A stretch of DNA of 64,000 bases from Microtetraspora glauca (GCA_001570385.1 BBYL01000011.1:1-64000); one strand, 5' to 3'. Numbered from the stretch's first letter, positions 17,258 to 26,703 are shown. Notes: a model not told the origin generated them from the sequence alone. Program-made: numbers and translations.

Positions 17258-17316
17258 AGCGGGCCAGAGCCGCAAGCCCCGGCCCGCTCCCCGGTGGACG
17301 TGGAGGTTCCACGTCC
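17258..17316 (+). terminator. Two tandem hairpins after the binding-protein gene
   Basis: AGCGGGCC (17258-17265) pairs with GGCCCGCT (17281-17288), and GGACGTGGA (17296-17304) with TCCACGTCC (17308-17316). Such hairpins behind a binding-protein gene usually act as partial terminators or mRNA stabilisers that keep the binding protein in excess over the permeases. The rest of the 236-bp gap to 17474 shows no gene. Confidence 0.7.
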
Positions 17317-17473
17317 GGCGGCGCCGTCCGTCCAAGACCCGCGCCGGCGGCCGCGGTGAGCGTCCCTCGACGCGCCTGACCCCGGGCGCCCGAGCCGCGG
17401 CCCGCCTGGCGAACGGGACCACCAGCCGTGGCCAGAAAGCGGCCCCGGCGAGCAACGAGCGGAGCGAAGCGAA

Positions 17474-18475
17474 GTGACATCCCCGGCCTCAGTGGGTGAG
17501 CGATCGGGAGCCCCGGCAGCCCCCTCCCGTACGGCAGGGCAGCGGACACCGCCTTCCGGGCGCGGGCGGCGGTTACGCGGCCTGGTGACGATCACCCTGT
17601 TCATCCTCCCCGCGCTGGTGCTGTTCGGCCTGCTGGTCCTGGTGCCGATCGCCGTCGCGGGCTACACCAGCCTGTTCAAGTGGAACGGCCTCGGCGGGCT
17701 GCCCACGAACTTCATCGGGCTGGACAACTTCACCAGGATGTTCGGCGACGAGGTGTTCCGCGGCGACTTGTGGCGGGGCCTGGTCCTGATCGTCCTGTCG
17801 CTGGTGATCCAGCTTCCGCTGGCGCTCGGCATCGCCATGCTGCTCAACCAGAAGATGCGCGGTCGCGCCGTGTACCGGATGTTGTTCTTCGCCCCGTACA
17901 TGCTGTCCGAGGTGATCACGGGTGTCCTGTTCACCATGATCCTCTCGCCGGACCTGGGACTCGCCAACCAGGTCCTGCGCGCGATCGGGCTCGGCGCCTT
18001 CGAGGCCGAGTGGCTGGGCGACCCGTCGACGGTGCTGCTCGCCCTGTTCGTCGTGATGACCTGGAAGTACTTCGGCTTCCACATGATCCTTTACCTGGCC
18101 GGGCGGCAGGGCATCCCCAAGGAGATCGGCGAGGCCGCCTCCATCGACGGCGCGACCGCCTGGGAGCAGTTCCGGTATGTCACGCTGCCGCTGCTCGGGC
18201 CGACGATCCGGATCAGCGTCTTCCTCTCCGTCATCGGTGCCATCCAGCTGTTCGACCTGGTCTGGGTGCTGACCAGCGGAGGCCCGATCCACTCGTCGGA
18301 GACCATGGCCGTGACCATGTTCCAGTCCGGCTTCAAGCGGTCCCAGGTCGGCTACGCCAGCGCGGTCAGCGTCGTGATGTTCATCATCAGCCTGGTCTTC
18401 GCGATCGGCTACCAGCGGTTCGTCATGCGCCGCGACACTGAAGGAGCGATCACCACCATGCGAGACGCGCGATGA
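17474..18475 (+). CDS. Sugar ABC transporter permease 1 (MalF type)
   Basis: 333 aa from a GTG. A Ser/Ala-rich N-terminus of about 35 residues precedes six helices. The coupling-helix EAA motif reads EIGEAASIDGATAWEQFRYV (about 216-235), followed by VTLPLLGPTI, as in binding-protein-dependent sugar permeases. Together with the next gene it forms the channel for the sugar delivered by the lipoprotein. Confidence 0.93.
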   Translation: MTSPASVGERSGAPAAPSRTAGQRTPPSGRGRRLRGLVTITLFILPALVLFGLLVLVPIAVAGYTSLFKWNGLGGLPTNFIGLDNFTRMFGDEVFRGDLWRGLVLIVLSLVIQLPLALGIAMLLNQKMRGRAVYRMLFFAPYMLSEVITGVLFTMILSPDLGLANQVLRAIGLGAFEAEWLGDPSTVLLALFVVMTWKYFGFHMILYLAGRQGIPKEIGEAASIDGATAWEQFRYVTLPLLGPTIRISVFLSVIGAIQLFDLVWVLTSGGPIHSSETMAVTMFQSGFKRSQVGYASAVSVVMFIISLVFAIGYQRFVMRRDTEGAITTMRDAR

Positions 18476-19332
18476 GCGCCCACGCCACCCCTCGGGGGAC
18501 CCGGAAGCCGAAGTTCCAGGCCCGAAGCATCTCCTTGCACGCCGTCGCGCTGGTGCTCAGCGCGTTCGTCATCGTCCCCCTGCTGTTCGCCCTGATCGGC
18601 GGATTCAAGGACACCGTGCAGCTCTCGGACAACCCGTTCGGCCCGCCCTCGCCCTGGGTTCCGGAGAACTACACCGACGTGCTGCTGTCCGGCTCGTTCT
18701 GGCGGCAGATTCTCAACAGCGTGTTCATCGCGCTGGCCACCACGCTGATCGTGGTCGCCTTCTCCGCCATGGCGGCCTTCGTTTTCGCGAGGTTCGCGTT
18801 CCGGGGCAGGGAGTTCCTGTACACGCTGTTCACGGTCGGGCTGATGTTCCCGTTCACGGTGGCGATCCTGCCGCTGTTCGTGCTGCTGCGGACCATGGGG
18901 CTGCTGGACAACCCGCTCGGGGTGATCCTGCCGCAGGCCGCCTTCGGGCTGCCGATGACGATCATCATCCTGCGCTCGTTCTTCCGCGGTGTCCCGAGGG
19001 AGCTCGAAGAGGCCGCGACGATGGACGGATGCACCGCCTTCGGCTTCTTCTGGCGGATCCTGCTGCCGATGGCGCGCCCCGCGCTGGCCACGGTGTCCGT
19101 GCTCGCGATCGTGGCGAGCTGGAACAACTTCTTCCTGCCGCTGGTGATCTTCAATGACCCCAACTGGTGGACCATCCCGCTCGGGGTCCAGCAGTTCTAC
19201 GGCCAGTACTCCTCGCAGACAGCCAAGATCCTCGCGTACGTCGTGCTCGCGATGGTGCCGGCACTGGCCTTCTACAGCGTCGCCGAACGCCAGCTCATCG
19301 GTGGTCTCACCGCGGGCGCCACCAAGGGATGA
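18472..19332 (+). CDS. Sugar ABC transporter permease 2 (MalG type)
   Basis: 286 aa, six helices. The EAA loop is ELEEAATMDGCTAFGFFWRI (about 178-197) followed by LLPMARPALATV. The start ATG overlaps the stop of permease 1 as ATGA, giving coupled translation and 1:1 amounts of the two channel subunits. Confidence 0.93.
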   Translation: MSAHATPRGTRKPKFQARSISLHAVALVLSAFVIVPLLFALIGGFKDTVQLSDNPFGPPSPWVPENYTDVLLSGSFWRQILNSVFIALATTLIVVAFSAMAAFVFARFAFRGREFLYTLFTVGLMFPFTVAILPLFVLLRTMGLLDNPLGVILPQAAFGLPMTIIILRSFFRGVPRELEEAATMDGCTAFGFFWRILLPMARPALATVSVLAIVASWNNFFLPLVIFNDPNWWTIPLGVQQFYGQYSSQTAKILAYVVLAMVPALAFYSVAERQLIGGLTAGATKG

Positions 19333-19399
19333 CCTCCCGCGTCCGGCCGAATACCGAAGATCGTCCGGGTTCGTCCCGGCATGTGAAGAAGGAGTTGTG

Positions 19400-20770
19400 A
19401 TGACCCTGCGTGTGTCCGGATCCCGCCTTGTCGCGGCCGACGGTACCCCGGTGCGGTTGCGCGGAGTGGGTCTCGGGGGCTGGATGAACATGGAGAACTT
19501 CATCACCGGGTACCCGGCCGACGAGTCCTCGATGCGCTCCGCCGTACGGGAGGTGCTGGGGGAAGACCGCTACGAGCTGTTCTTCGACCGGCTGCTGACC
19601 TCGTTCTTCGACGAAGCCGACGCGGCGTTGCTGGCGGACCTCGGGATCAACTGCGTGCGGATCCCGGTGAACTACCGGCATTTCGAATCCGACGACCGCC
19701 CGATGGAGATCATCGAGCGCGGCTTCCGCCACCTGGACCGGGTCATCCGCCTGCTCGGCGACCGGGGAATCTACTCCGTGATCGACATGCACGCCCTCCC
19801 CGGCGCGCAGAACCAGCACTGGCACTCCGACAATCCCACCCACATCGCGTCCTTCTGGCGGCACCGGCACTTCCAGGACCGGGCCGTGCACATGTGGGAG
19901 GCCATCGCCGACCGGTACAAGGACGACCCCTGGGTGGCGGGCTACAACCCCGTCAACGAGCCCGGCGACGTCGAGGGCCGGGTGGTCGGGCCGTTCTACG
20001 ACCGGCTCGTCAAGGCGGTGCGCGCGGTGGACCCCGCGCACGTGCTCTTCCTCGACGGCAACCGGTACTCCACCGATTTCACGATATTTCGTGAGGTGTA
20101 TGAGAACACGGTGTTCGTCTGCCACGACTACGCGCTGGCCGGGTTCGCGCACGGCGGGCCGTACCCCGGCCACACCCGCGGCGAGTGGTGCGACCGCGAC
20201 CAGCTGGAGAGCACCTTCACCCGGCGGACCGCCTTCCAGCGCGAGACCGGGACTCCGGTGTGGGTCGGCGAGTTCGGCCCCGTCTACACCGGCGACCCAG
20301 AGACCGACGCCCAGCGGTACCAGATCCTGCGCGACCAACTGGAGATCTACGACGCGCACGACGCCGGATGGTCCCTGTGGACGTACAAGGACGTCGGTCT
20401 CCAGGGGCTCCTCCACGCCGCCGGGCCGTACATGGACAGGTTCGGGCCGTTCATCGCCAAGAAGACCCGGCTCGGCGCCGACAGGTGGGGATCCACGATG
20501 GAGGAGGCGGCGGACCAGCTCGCCCCGCTGCACCGGCTGGTGGAGACCGAGTTCCCGTCCTGGGACCCCTTCCCGTGGGGCGCCCGCTACCAGACCGACG
20601 ACCTCCTGCGCCACATCCTGATCGCCCAGGCCCTGCTGCCGGAGTACGCGGACCTGTTCCGCGGCCTCTCCGACGAGGAGCTCATCGCCCTCGCCGACTC
20701 CTTCGCGCTCGCCCGGTGCGTACGGCGTGAGCCCCTGCTGGACCTCCTGGCCGAGAACCTGTCCCGATAG
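19400..20770 (+). CDS. Cytoplasmic GH5-family glycoside hydrolase
   Basis: 456 aa. GH5 retaining beta-glycosidase: RLRGVGLGGWMNMENF near the N-terminus, NCVRIPVNYRHF, acid/base Glu187 in NPVNEPG, HDYALAG, and nucleophile Glu291 in VGEFGP. There is no signal peptide, so it should cleave imported oligosaccharides inside the cell. GAAGGAGTTGTG before the ATG is a good ribosome site. A C-terminal helical tail of about 70 residues lies beyond the barrel. Family members act on beta-glucosides, beta-1,3-glucans, mannans or glycolipids; the exact substrate is not visible here. It sits 67 bp behind permease 2, in the same operon. Confidence 0.88.
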   Translation: MTLRVSGSRLVAADGTPVRLRGVGLGGWMNMENFITGYPADESSMRSAVREVLGEDRYELFFDRLLTSFFDEADAALLADLGINCVRIPVNYRHFESDDRPMEIIERGFRHLDRVIRLLGDRGIYSVIDMHALPGAQNQHWHSDNPTHIASFWRHRHFQDRAVHMWEAIADRYKDDPWVAGYNPVNEPGDVEGRVVGPFYDRLVKAVRAVDPAHVLFLDGNRYSTDFTIFREVYENTVFVCHDYALAGFAHGGPYPGHTRGEWCDRDQLESTFTRRTAFQRETGTPVWVGEFGPVYTGDPETDAQRYQILRDQLEIYDAHDAGWSLWTYKDVGLQGLLHAAGPYMDRFGPFIAKKTRLGADRWGSTMEEAADQLAPLHRLVETEFPSWDPFPWGARYQTDDLLRHILIAQALLPEYADLFRGLSDEELIALADSFALARCVRREPLLDLLAENLSR

Positions 20771-20780
20771 CCCGCCCGAA

Positions 20781-20831
20781 GGCCCGGAGATCCGGGCCCG
20801 GCGCGGCGACCGCCGGGGGCGGTCGCCGCGC
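20781..20831 (+). terminator. Two adjacent hairpins between GH5 and GH10 genes
   Basis: GGCCCGGA-GA-TCCGGGCC (20781-20798) is followed by a perfect 14-bp stem, GCGCGGCGACCGCC (20801-20814) with GGCGGTCGCCGCGC (20818-20831), loop GGG. The second is strong enough to terminate, so the GH10 gene may depend on read-through or on an own promoter in the 42 bp before it. Confidence 0.8.
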
Positions 20832-20873
20832 TTCCCGATGTCGCCCTCAACCTGACCACGAGGAGACGCCCGA

Positions 20874-23864
20874 ATGCGTACGCGCTGGATGGCGACGGCC
20901 GCCGCCCTGTTATGCCTGTTATCAGGATTTATCGCGATAAGCCCGGCGAGCGCTGCCGTACAAGTCGCGAAATACGACTTCGAGAACGGCAGCACGCAGG
21001 GCTGGAGCGCGCGCGGCTCCGGCGTCACGGTCGGGCTGAGCGACACCGCGCATTCGGGGGAGGGCGCGCTGCTCGTCCAGGGCCGGACCGCCACCTGGCA
21101 CGGCGCCACGATCACCCCGCCGTTCGAGAAGGGGGTCACCTACACGGTCACCGCCTTCGCCAGGCTGGCGAGCGGGCAGCCGCCGAGCACGATCGCGATG
21201 ACCGTGCAGCGGACCCCGGCCGGCGGGTCCACCACCTACGAGCGGGTCGGCGCCGGCACCGTGACCGACGCCGCGTGGACCGAACTGTCCGGGACGTACA
21301 CCTTCACCGCCGACTCCACGGACCTGCAGCTCTACGTCGAGAGCTTGGACGCCACGTCGCGGTACCACCTCGACGACATCGTGATCACGTCCGACGGCGA
21401 CCCCACGCGGTCCGGGCTGGCCAGCGACTTCGAGACGGGCACCGCGCAGAGCTGGTCGCCCCGCGCCTCCGCCTCGCTCACGCCCACGACGGCCGTCGCG
21501 CACGGCGGCGCGTACAGCCTCGCTGTGTCGGGCCGGAGCGCGTCCTGGGACGGACCGTCACGAAGCGTCCTCGGCGCGATGGCCAAGGGCTCGAAGTACG
21601 AGATCTCCGCATGGGTACGGCTCGGCCCCGACGTCACCTCCGGCAACCTCGGACTGTCGCTCGAACGGCGGCTGGACGGCACTCCCGCCTACCAGCGGGT
21701 GGCCGCGCCCAAGGCCGTCGCCCCGGGGGAGTGGACGCGGCTCAAGGGCACCTACACCCTCGCCCACGACGTGGACTTCCTCAGCGTCTACATCGAGTCG
21801 GACGGCGGCACCTTCCCGTTCTACCTGGACGACTTCTCCCTGACGTACATCGAGCCGAAACCGATCCAGACCGACATCCCCGCGCTGAAGGACACGGTCC
21901 CCTTCACGCTCGGCGTCGCGTTCAACCGCGCGCAGACCCTCGGCGAGCACGGGCAGCTCCTGCTCAGGCACTACGGCGGCGTCACTCCCGGCAACGACAT
22001 GAAATGGGACGCCACCGAGCCCGAGGAGGGGCGGTTCACCTTCACCGAGGCGGACTACCTGGTGAACTACGCGGCGGAGCACGACCTGAAGTTCCGCGGC
22101 CACACCCTCGCCTGGCACAGCCAGACCCCCGACTGGGTGTTCAAGGACGGTGACCGGGACCTCACCCCGGCCGACCGGGCCCTGCTGCTCCAGCGCCTGG
22201 AGAACCACATCCGGACCCTGGTGACCAGGTACAAGGGCAAGATCGCCGTCTGGGACGTCGTCAACGAGGTCATCGACGAGAACCAGCCCGACGGCATGCG
22301 CCGGTCGAAGTGGTTCGAGATCACCGGGCTCGACTACATCCGCACGGCCTTCCGCGTGGCACACGAGGCCGACCCCGGCGCCACGCTGTTCATCAACGAC
22401 TACAACACCGAATGGCCGCGCAAGCGCGAGGCGCTCTACGACCTCGTCAGGAAGCTGCGCGCCGAGGGCGTGCCCATCGACGGCGTCGGCCACCAGCTGC
22501 ACGTCAACATCGAGCAGGCGCCCGCCTCGAACGTCGAGGACACCATCGAGAGGTTCGCCGCCCTCGGCGTGGACCAGCAGATCACCGAGCTCGACGTCAG
22601 CGTCTACACCGACTTCGTCTCGACGTACGACACGGTGCCGCAGGACGTCCTGGCCGAGCAGGGATACCGCTACAAGGAGCTGTTCGACGTGTTCCGCAGG
22701 CACGCGTCGCAGATCAGCTCGGTCACCGTCTGGGGCGTGGCCGACGACGGCACGTGGCTGTCGTCCTTCCCCATCACCCGGCTCAACCCGCCGCTGCCGT
22801 TCGACGACGAACTCCAGGCCAAACCCGCGTACTGGGGCATCGCGGACCCCTCGAAGCTGCCGCCGCTCACCCGCCGGCTCACCGTCCCCGCCGGGACGAT
22901 CGTGGTCGACGGCAAGCGCGACCTGGAATGGGACCTGCTGCCCGACACGCCCATCGCCCGCGTCGGCGACCTGTCCGCCCGCTTCCAGGCCAGGTCCACC
23001 GGCGCGGGGCTGTACGTGATGGCCGAGGTAGGCGACCCCTCGAACGACAAGAACGACTCCGTGACCTTCGAGGCCGGCGGCACGCCGTACACGGTCAGGC
23101 GGGGCGGCACGCACGCCCACGGGTTCCCCGCCCACGCGAAGAGGACCGACGGGGGATACCGCGTGGAGGCCCTGCTCCCCTCGGGTACGGCCGGCACGCT
23201 GCGCGTGACCGTCCACAACGCCTCGGGCGGCGAGGACATCGCCTGGAACGGCGCACCGACCGTCGTCCCCGCGATCAAGCTCGCCACCGCGTCGAAGGCG
23301 GCGCCCGTCGTCGACGGGACCGTGGACGCGCTGTGGGCGAGGAGTCCCGAGATCCGCACCGCCACCTGGATCCAGGGCACGACCGGAGCCACCGCGCGCG
23401 TCCGCGCGCTCTGGAACGGCGCCGGTGACCACGGGGGCACGCTGTACGTCCTGGCCCAGGTCACGGACGCGACCCTGAGCGAGGACTCCCCGAACGCCTG
23501 GGAGCAGGACTCCGTCGAGATCTTCGTGGACCCCGGCAACGGCAAGACCAAGGGATACGACGATGACGACGGCCAGTACCGGATCTCCTTCTCCGGCCGG
23601 CAGACGGTCGGCGGCACGTTCGACGCCTTCGCGGTCAAGGACAACCTGACGAGCGCGGCCAGGATCGTCCCCGGCGGCTATGTGATCGAGGCGGCCGTCA
23701 AGCTCCCGACGATCAACCTGGCGAAGGACGCGCTACTCGGCTTCGACGTCCAGGTAAACGACGCCACGGGTGCGAGCCGCACCGGAGCGGTCACCTGGAA
23801 CGACCCGACCGGGCAGAGCTACCTGAGCACCGCGCGCTGGGGGGTGCTCCGTCTGACGAAGTGA
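20874..23864 (+). CDS. Secreted modular GH10 endo-beta-1,4-xylanase
   Basis: 996 aa. It cuts xylan chains outside the cell. Order: signal peptide (1-27, SPASA), two CBM4/9/22-type jelly-roll modules (about 30-165 and 175-325), GH10 barrel (about 335-650), then two CBM9/DOMON-like modules (about 660-800 and 805-995; both start with VVDG and a Trp motif). Catalytic residues: acid/base Glu465 in WDVVNEVID and nucleophile Glu572 in ITELDVSVY; HTLAWHSQTPDW is the conserved substrate-groove loop. GAGGAGACGCCCG precedes the ATG. Four binding modules point to insoluble plant cell wall as substrate. Confidence 0.94.
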   Translation: MRTRWMATAAALLCLLSGFIAISPASAAVQVAKYDFENGSTQGWSARGSGVTVGLSDTAHSGEGALLVQGRTATWHGATITPPFEKGVTYTVTAFARLASGQPPSTIAMTVQRTPAGGSTTYERVGAGTVTDAAWTELSGTYTFTADSTDLQLYVESLDATSRYHLDDIVITSDGDPTRSGLASDFETGTAQSWSPRASASLTPTTAVAHGGAYSLAVSGRSASWDGPSRSVLGAMAKGSKYEISAWVRLGPDVTSGNLGLSLERRLDGTPAYQRVAAPKAVAPGEWTRLKGTYTLAHDVDFLSVYIESDGGTFPFYLDDFSLTYIEPKPIQTDIPALKDTVPFTLGVAFNRAQTLGEHGQLLLRHYGGVTPGNDMKWDATEPEEGRFTFTEADYLVNYAAEHDLKFRGHTLAWHSQTPDWVFKDGDRDLTPADRALLLQRLENHIRTLVTRYKGKIAVWDVVNEVIDENQPDGMRRSKWFEITGLDYIRTAFRVAHEADPGATLFINDYNTEWPRKREALYDLVRKLRAEGVPIDGVGHQLHVNIEQAPASNVEDTIERFAALGVDQQITELDVSVYTDFVSTYDTVPQDVLAEQGYRYKELFDVFRRHASQISSVTVWGVADDGTWLSSFPITRLNPPLPFDDELQAKPAYWGIADPSKLPPLTRRLTVPAGTIVVDGKRDLEWDLLPDTPIARVGDLSARFQARSTGAGLYVMAEVGDPSNDKNDSVTFEAGGTPYTVRRGGTHAHGFPAHAKRTDGGYRVEALLPSGTAGTLRVTVHNASGGEDIAWNGAPTVVPAIKLATASKAAPVVDGTVDALWARSPEIRTATWIQGTTGATARVRALWNGAGDHGGTLYVLAQVTDATLSEDSPNAWEQDSVEIFVDPGNGKTKGYDDDDGQYRISFSGRQTVGGTFDAFAVKDNLTSAARIVPGGYVIEAAVKLPTINLAKDALLGFDVQVNDATGASRTGAVTWNDPTGQSYLSTARWGVLRLTK

Positions 23865-24078
23865 CCACAGCGTGACCGCGGCATGACTACCGCATGATTC
23901 CGGCGATATCGCCGTGAACTCCGCGGACCGGCATGTTCCAATGGTAAGCGGCCGGGTCTCGCCTTCCGCAGCGTGCGAGGCCCGGCCTCCTCTGAGGCCA
24001 TGGCGCCCGGTCCCGTCCCCATCTTCAGGAAGCCCGGGACGCGAACACGATCGCGACCATGACCGACAAGGAGAGCCG

Positions 24079-25611
24079 ATGGAGCAGGCGTCCAGGACAG
24101 AGAACGGCCATTTCCGGAATCCCGTGCTTCCGGGGTGCCATCCGGATCCCTCGATCTGCCGGGTGGGTGCGGACTACTACCTCGTCACCTCGACCTTCGA
24201 ATGGTTCCCCGGCGTGCCGATCTTCCACAGCCGGGACCTGGTCCACTGGCGGCAACTCGGGCACGTCCTCGACCGCCCGTCCCAGCTGGACCTGGACGGC
24301 CTGGCGCCGTCCGCCGGCGTCTACGCGCCGACCATCCGGCACCACGACGGCGTCTTCTACCTGATCACGACGCTGGTCGACGGCGGAGGCAACTTCATCG
24401 TCACGGCGACCGACCCGGCGGGACCGTGGAGCGATCCCCACTGGTTGCCCACGACGCGGGGGATCGACCCGTCCCTGTTCTTCGACGACGACGGCACGGC
24501 ATGGGTCGTCGGCACCCGGGAGAAGACCCAAGGCCGCTATCCCGGGGACACCGAGATCTGGCTCCGGCGCCTCGACGGCCTCACGCCGGTCGGCGAGGAG
24601 CGGATCATCTGGGAGGCGGTGCAGCGCCGCGGCATCTGGTCCGAGGGCCCCCACCTCTACCGGATCGGGGACTGGTACTACCTGCTGACCTCCGAAGGGG
24701 GCACCGCCCGCGACCACGCCGTCATGATCGCCCGCTCGCGCGACATCGCCGGGCCGTACGAGCCGGACCCGCGCAATCCGATCCTCACCAACCGGCACAA
24801 GGGCCGCGAGCACCCGATCGCCTGCACCGGCCACGCCGACCTGGTCCAGACCCAGGAGGGGGAGTGGTGGATGGTGCTGCTCGCCACCCGCCCCTACGGA
24901 GGCGACTTCGCCAACCTGGGCAGGGAGACGTTCCTTACCCCCGTGACCTGGGAGGACGGCTGGCCGGTCGTCGGCGAGGTGACCGAGAGCCGCCGGTCTC
25001 CCGCACTCACTCCGCACCGCCCGCCCGCCGCCCCCGCCTGCGACCACTTCGACTCCGTACGGCTGTCGCCCGTCTGGAACCACCTGCGCACGCCGCGCGA
25101 GCCGTACTGGAGCCTCTCCGGCGGCCGCCTCTGGCTGCGGGCGCGGCCGGAGACGCTGGCGGAGCGGGTGAACCCGAGCCTGGTCGCCAGGCGTCAGCAG
25201 CACAGGGACTTCGCCGTGCACACCGCGCTCGAATTCACGCCGGAAGGCGACGAGTGCGCGGGTCTGGCCCTGGTCCAGAACGACGACTTCCACATCCTCG
25301 TCGTGCTGACCGCGCGCGGGCTCGAACTGGTCAGGCGGGAGGCCGGGACCGATCGCCTGCTGGCCCGCGCGGACGTCCCTCCCGGCCGTGTCCACCTGGG
25401 AGTGGAGGCACGCGGGCAGGACTACCAGGCGCGGTACGCCGCGCCGCCGGGCGAGTGGCGCGACCTGGGCGATCCCGTCGACGGCCGGATCCTCAGCTCC
25501 ACCGTCGCGGGCGGCTTCACCGGCGCCTACGTCGGCATGTACGCCAGCTCCAACGGCGGCCCCGGCACGAACTCCGCCGGGTTCGACTGGTTCGAGTACC
25601 AGGCGCTCTGA
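24079..25611 (+). CDS. GH43 beta-xylosidase / alpha-arabinofuranosidase
   Basis: 510 aa. Five-bladed propeller of GH43: general base Asp in NPVLPGCHPDPSIC near residue 20, the transition-state Asp in GIDPSLFFDDDG and the acid Glu in WSEGPHLY. A C-terminal beta-sandwich (about 320-510) completes the form usual for intracellular xylosidases. There is no signal peptide. GGAGAGCCG precedes the chosen ATG. It would release xylose and/or arabinose from the imported oligomers. The 215-bp gap after GH10 contains no GAAAnTTTC site. Confidence 0.92.
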   Translation: MEQASRTENGHFRNPVLPGCHPDPSICRVGADYYLVTSTFEWFPGVPIFHSRDLVHWRQLGHVLDRPSQLDLDGLAPSAGVYAPTIRHHDGVFYLITTLVDGGGNFIVTATDPAGPWSDPHWLPTTRGIDPSLFFDDDGTAWVVGTREKTQGRYPGDTEIWLRRLDGLTPVGEERIIWEAVQRRGIWSEGPHLYRIGDWYYLLTSEGGTARDHAVMIARSRDIAGPYEPDPRNPILTNRHKGREHPIACTGHADLVQTQEGEWWMVLLATRPYGGDFANLGRETFLTPVTWEDGWPVVGEVTESRRSPALTPHRPPAAPACDHFDSVRLSPVWNHLRTPREPYWSLSGGRLWLRARPETLAERVNPSLVARRQQHRDFAVHTALEFTPEGDECAGLALVQNDDFHILVVLTARGLELVRREAGTDRLLARADVPPGRVHLGVEARGQDYQARYAAPPGEWRDLGDPVDGRILSSTVAGGFTGAYVGMYASSNGGPGTNSAGFDWFEYQAL

Positions 25612-25658
25612 CCGTCGGGGCCGCGGCTACCAGGCACTCTGACCATCAGGGCCGCGAC
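25597..25658 (+). repeat. 31-bp tandem duplication at the GH43 3' end
   Basis: Positions 25597-25627 and 25628-25658 are two copies of one 31-bp unit beginning TACCAGGC and containing CTCTGACC, with four G/A differences. The second copy duplicates the last codons and the stop outside the gene. Confidence 0.85.
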
Positions 25659-25683
25659 CGCCGGGACCCCGGAGGTCGCGGCC
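25650..25683. terminator. Bidirectional terminator between GH43 and SDR genes
   Basis: GGCCGCGACC (25650-25659) pairs with GGTCGCGGCC (25674-25683), and inside it CCGGG pairs with CCCGG. The stem of about 15 bp lies between two convergent genes and can stop transcription from both. Confidence 0.85.
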
Positions 25684-25689
25684 TCGTGA

Positions 25690-26493
25690 TCACCAGGGGG
25701 CCCGCCACGGCGCCCGGCGGACCGCCAGACCGGCGACCCGGGACGCGAGGACCGGCGACAACCGGGCGAGACGCCAGGCGAACCGGGCGGAGGCGGGCGC
25801 CACGATGAACGCCTGGTCGCGCGCCACCCCGCGCAGGATGTCACGGGCCATCGCGTCCACGGGGTAGAGCCGCCCCTGCGCCCGCACCGCCGCCCGCCGG
25901 GCCTGGTCGCCGACCTCCGTGGGCGGCAGCCCCGGGTTGGCGTGGTCGAGCAGCGGCGTGTCCACGAAACCAGGACAGACCACGCTCACCCGTACGCCCT
26001 TGGCCGCGGCCTCCGCGCGGAGCGCCAGCGACAGGCCCACCACCGCGTGCTTCGTCGCGGTGTACGGAGCCATCATCGGAGCCGGGGTCAGCCCCGCCAG
26101 CGACGCCGTGTTCACGATGTGCCCGAACCCCTGCCGCACCATGATCGGGTAGGCCGCGTGGACGCCGTGCACCACCCCGCGCAGGTTGACGTCGATCGCG
26201 GCGTTCCAGTGGTCGAGCGTGAGCTCGTCCGCGTACCCGCCGATCGCGATCCCGGCGTTGTTGAACACGTAGTCGAGCCGCCCGTGCTCGTCCCGCACCG
26301 CGCCGAGCAGGTCGCGTACGGCCGACGCGTCGGTCACGTCGAGCGTGGCGTGAGCGCAGCCGAGGTCCCCGGCCGCCTTCTCGGCGTGCCGGATGTCGGC
26401 GATCGTGACGTGCAGGCCCCGCGCGACCAGCGCGCGGGCGACCGCCCGGCCGATCCCCGAGGCCCCGCCCGTGATGACGGCGGTCCTGCTCAT
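25690..26493 (-). CDS. Short-chain dehydrogenase/reductase
   Basis: 267 aa, classical SDR. The cofactor motif TGGASGIGR is at 8-16, Asp31 in IADIRH favours NAD(H), NNAGI is at about 85, and the active site has Ser in NTASLAG and YTATK. A basic, hydrophobic C-terminus (RFAWRLARLSPVLASRV) may contact the membrane or the partner subunit. The strong GGAGAGGGAGGG site fixes the ATG at 26493. The substrate is not deducible. It is divergent from the FAD oxidase gene. Confidence 0.9.
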   Translation of the reverse strand: MSRTAVITGGASGIGRAVARALVARGLHVTIADIRHAEKAAGDLGCAHATLDVTDASAVRDLLGAVRDEHGRLDYVFNNAGIAIGGYADELTLDHWNAAIDVNLRGVVHGVHAAYPIMVRQGFGHIVNTASLAGLTPAPMMAPYTATKHAVVGLSLALRAEAAAKGVRVSVVCPGFVDTPLLDHANPGLPPTEVGDQARRAAVRAQGRLYPVDAMARDILRGVARDQAFIVAPASARFAWRLARLSPVLASRVAGLAVRRAPWRAPW

Positions 26494-26703
26494 ACGCCCT
26501 CCCTCTCCCGGATTCTCCTCCTTTGAGTTGTACGAGCGATCCAATAGAGGCGCAACAGGCACTCCAGCAATCTCGCGCGTTCGCCCCACTCTCAAGATTC
26601 TTTCGCGATAAAGTTCGGGCGGGCCACGCGTGTGTGACCTTCTTGAATGTCCTGACCTCACCTACTGTGGAAGCCGGGAAACGGCGAAGCATGGGGAGCT
26701 TGC

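Noticed and set aside
20079..20094. Inverted repeat TCACGA-TATT-TCGTGA
   Set aside because: It lies inside the GH5 coding region at a well-conserved place and is far from any start; a chance palindrome is likely.
23914..24078. N-terminal extension of the GH43 protein from an upstream in-frame start
   Set aside because: The ATG at 24079 has a GGAGAG ribosome site and the HPDPSI motif follows at the usual distance; the extra 55 residues are low-complexity Arg/Pro/Ser.
14741..25683. Reading the sugar locus as purely cellulose utilisation
   Set aside because: The CebR-like site and GH5 could fit, but GH10, GH43 and the CGAAAnTTTCG sites point to xylan or mixed plant polymers as the main substrate.
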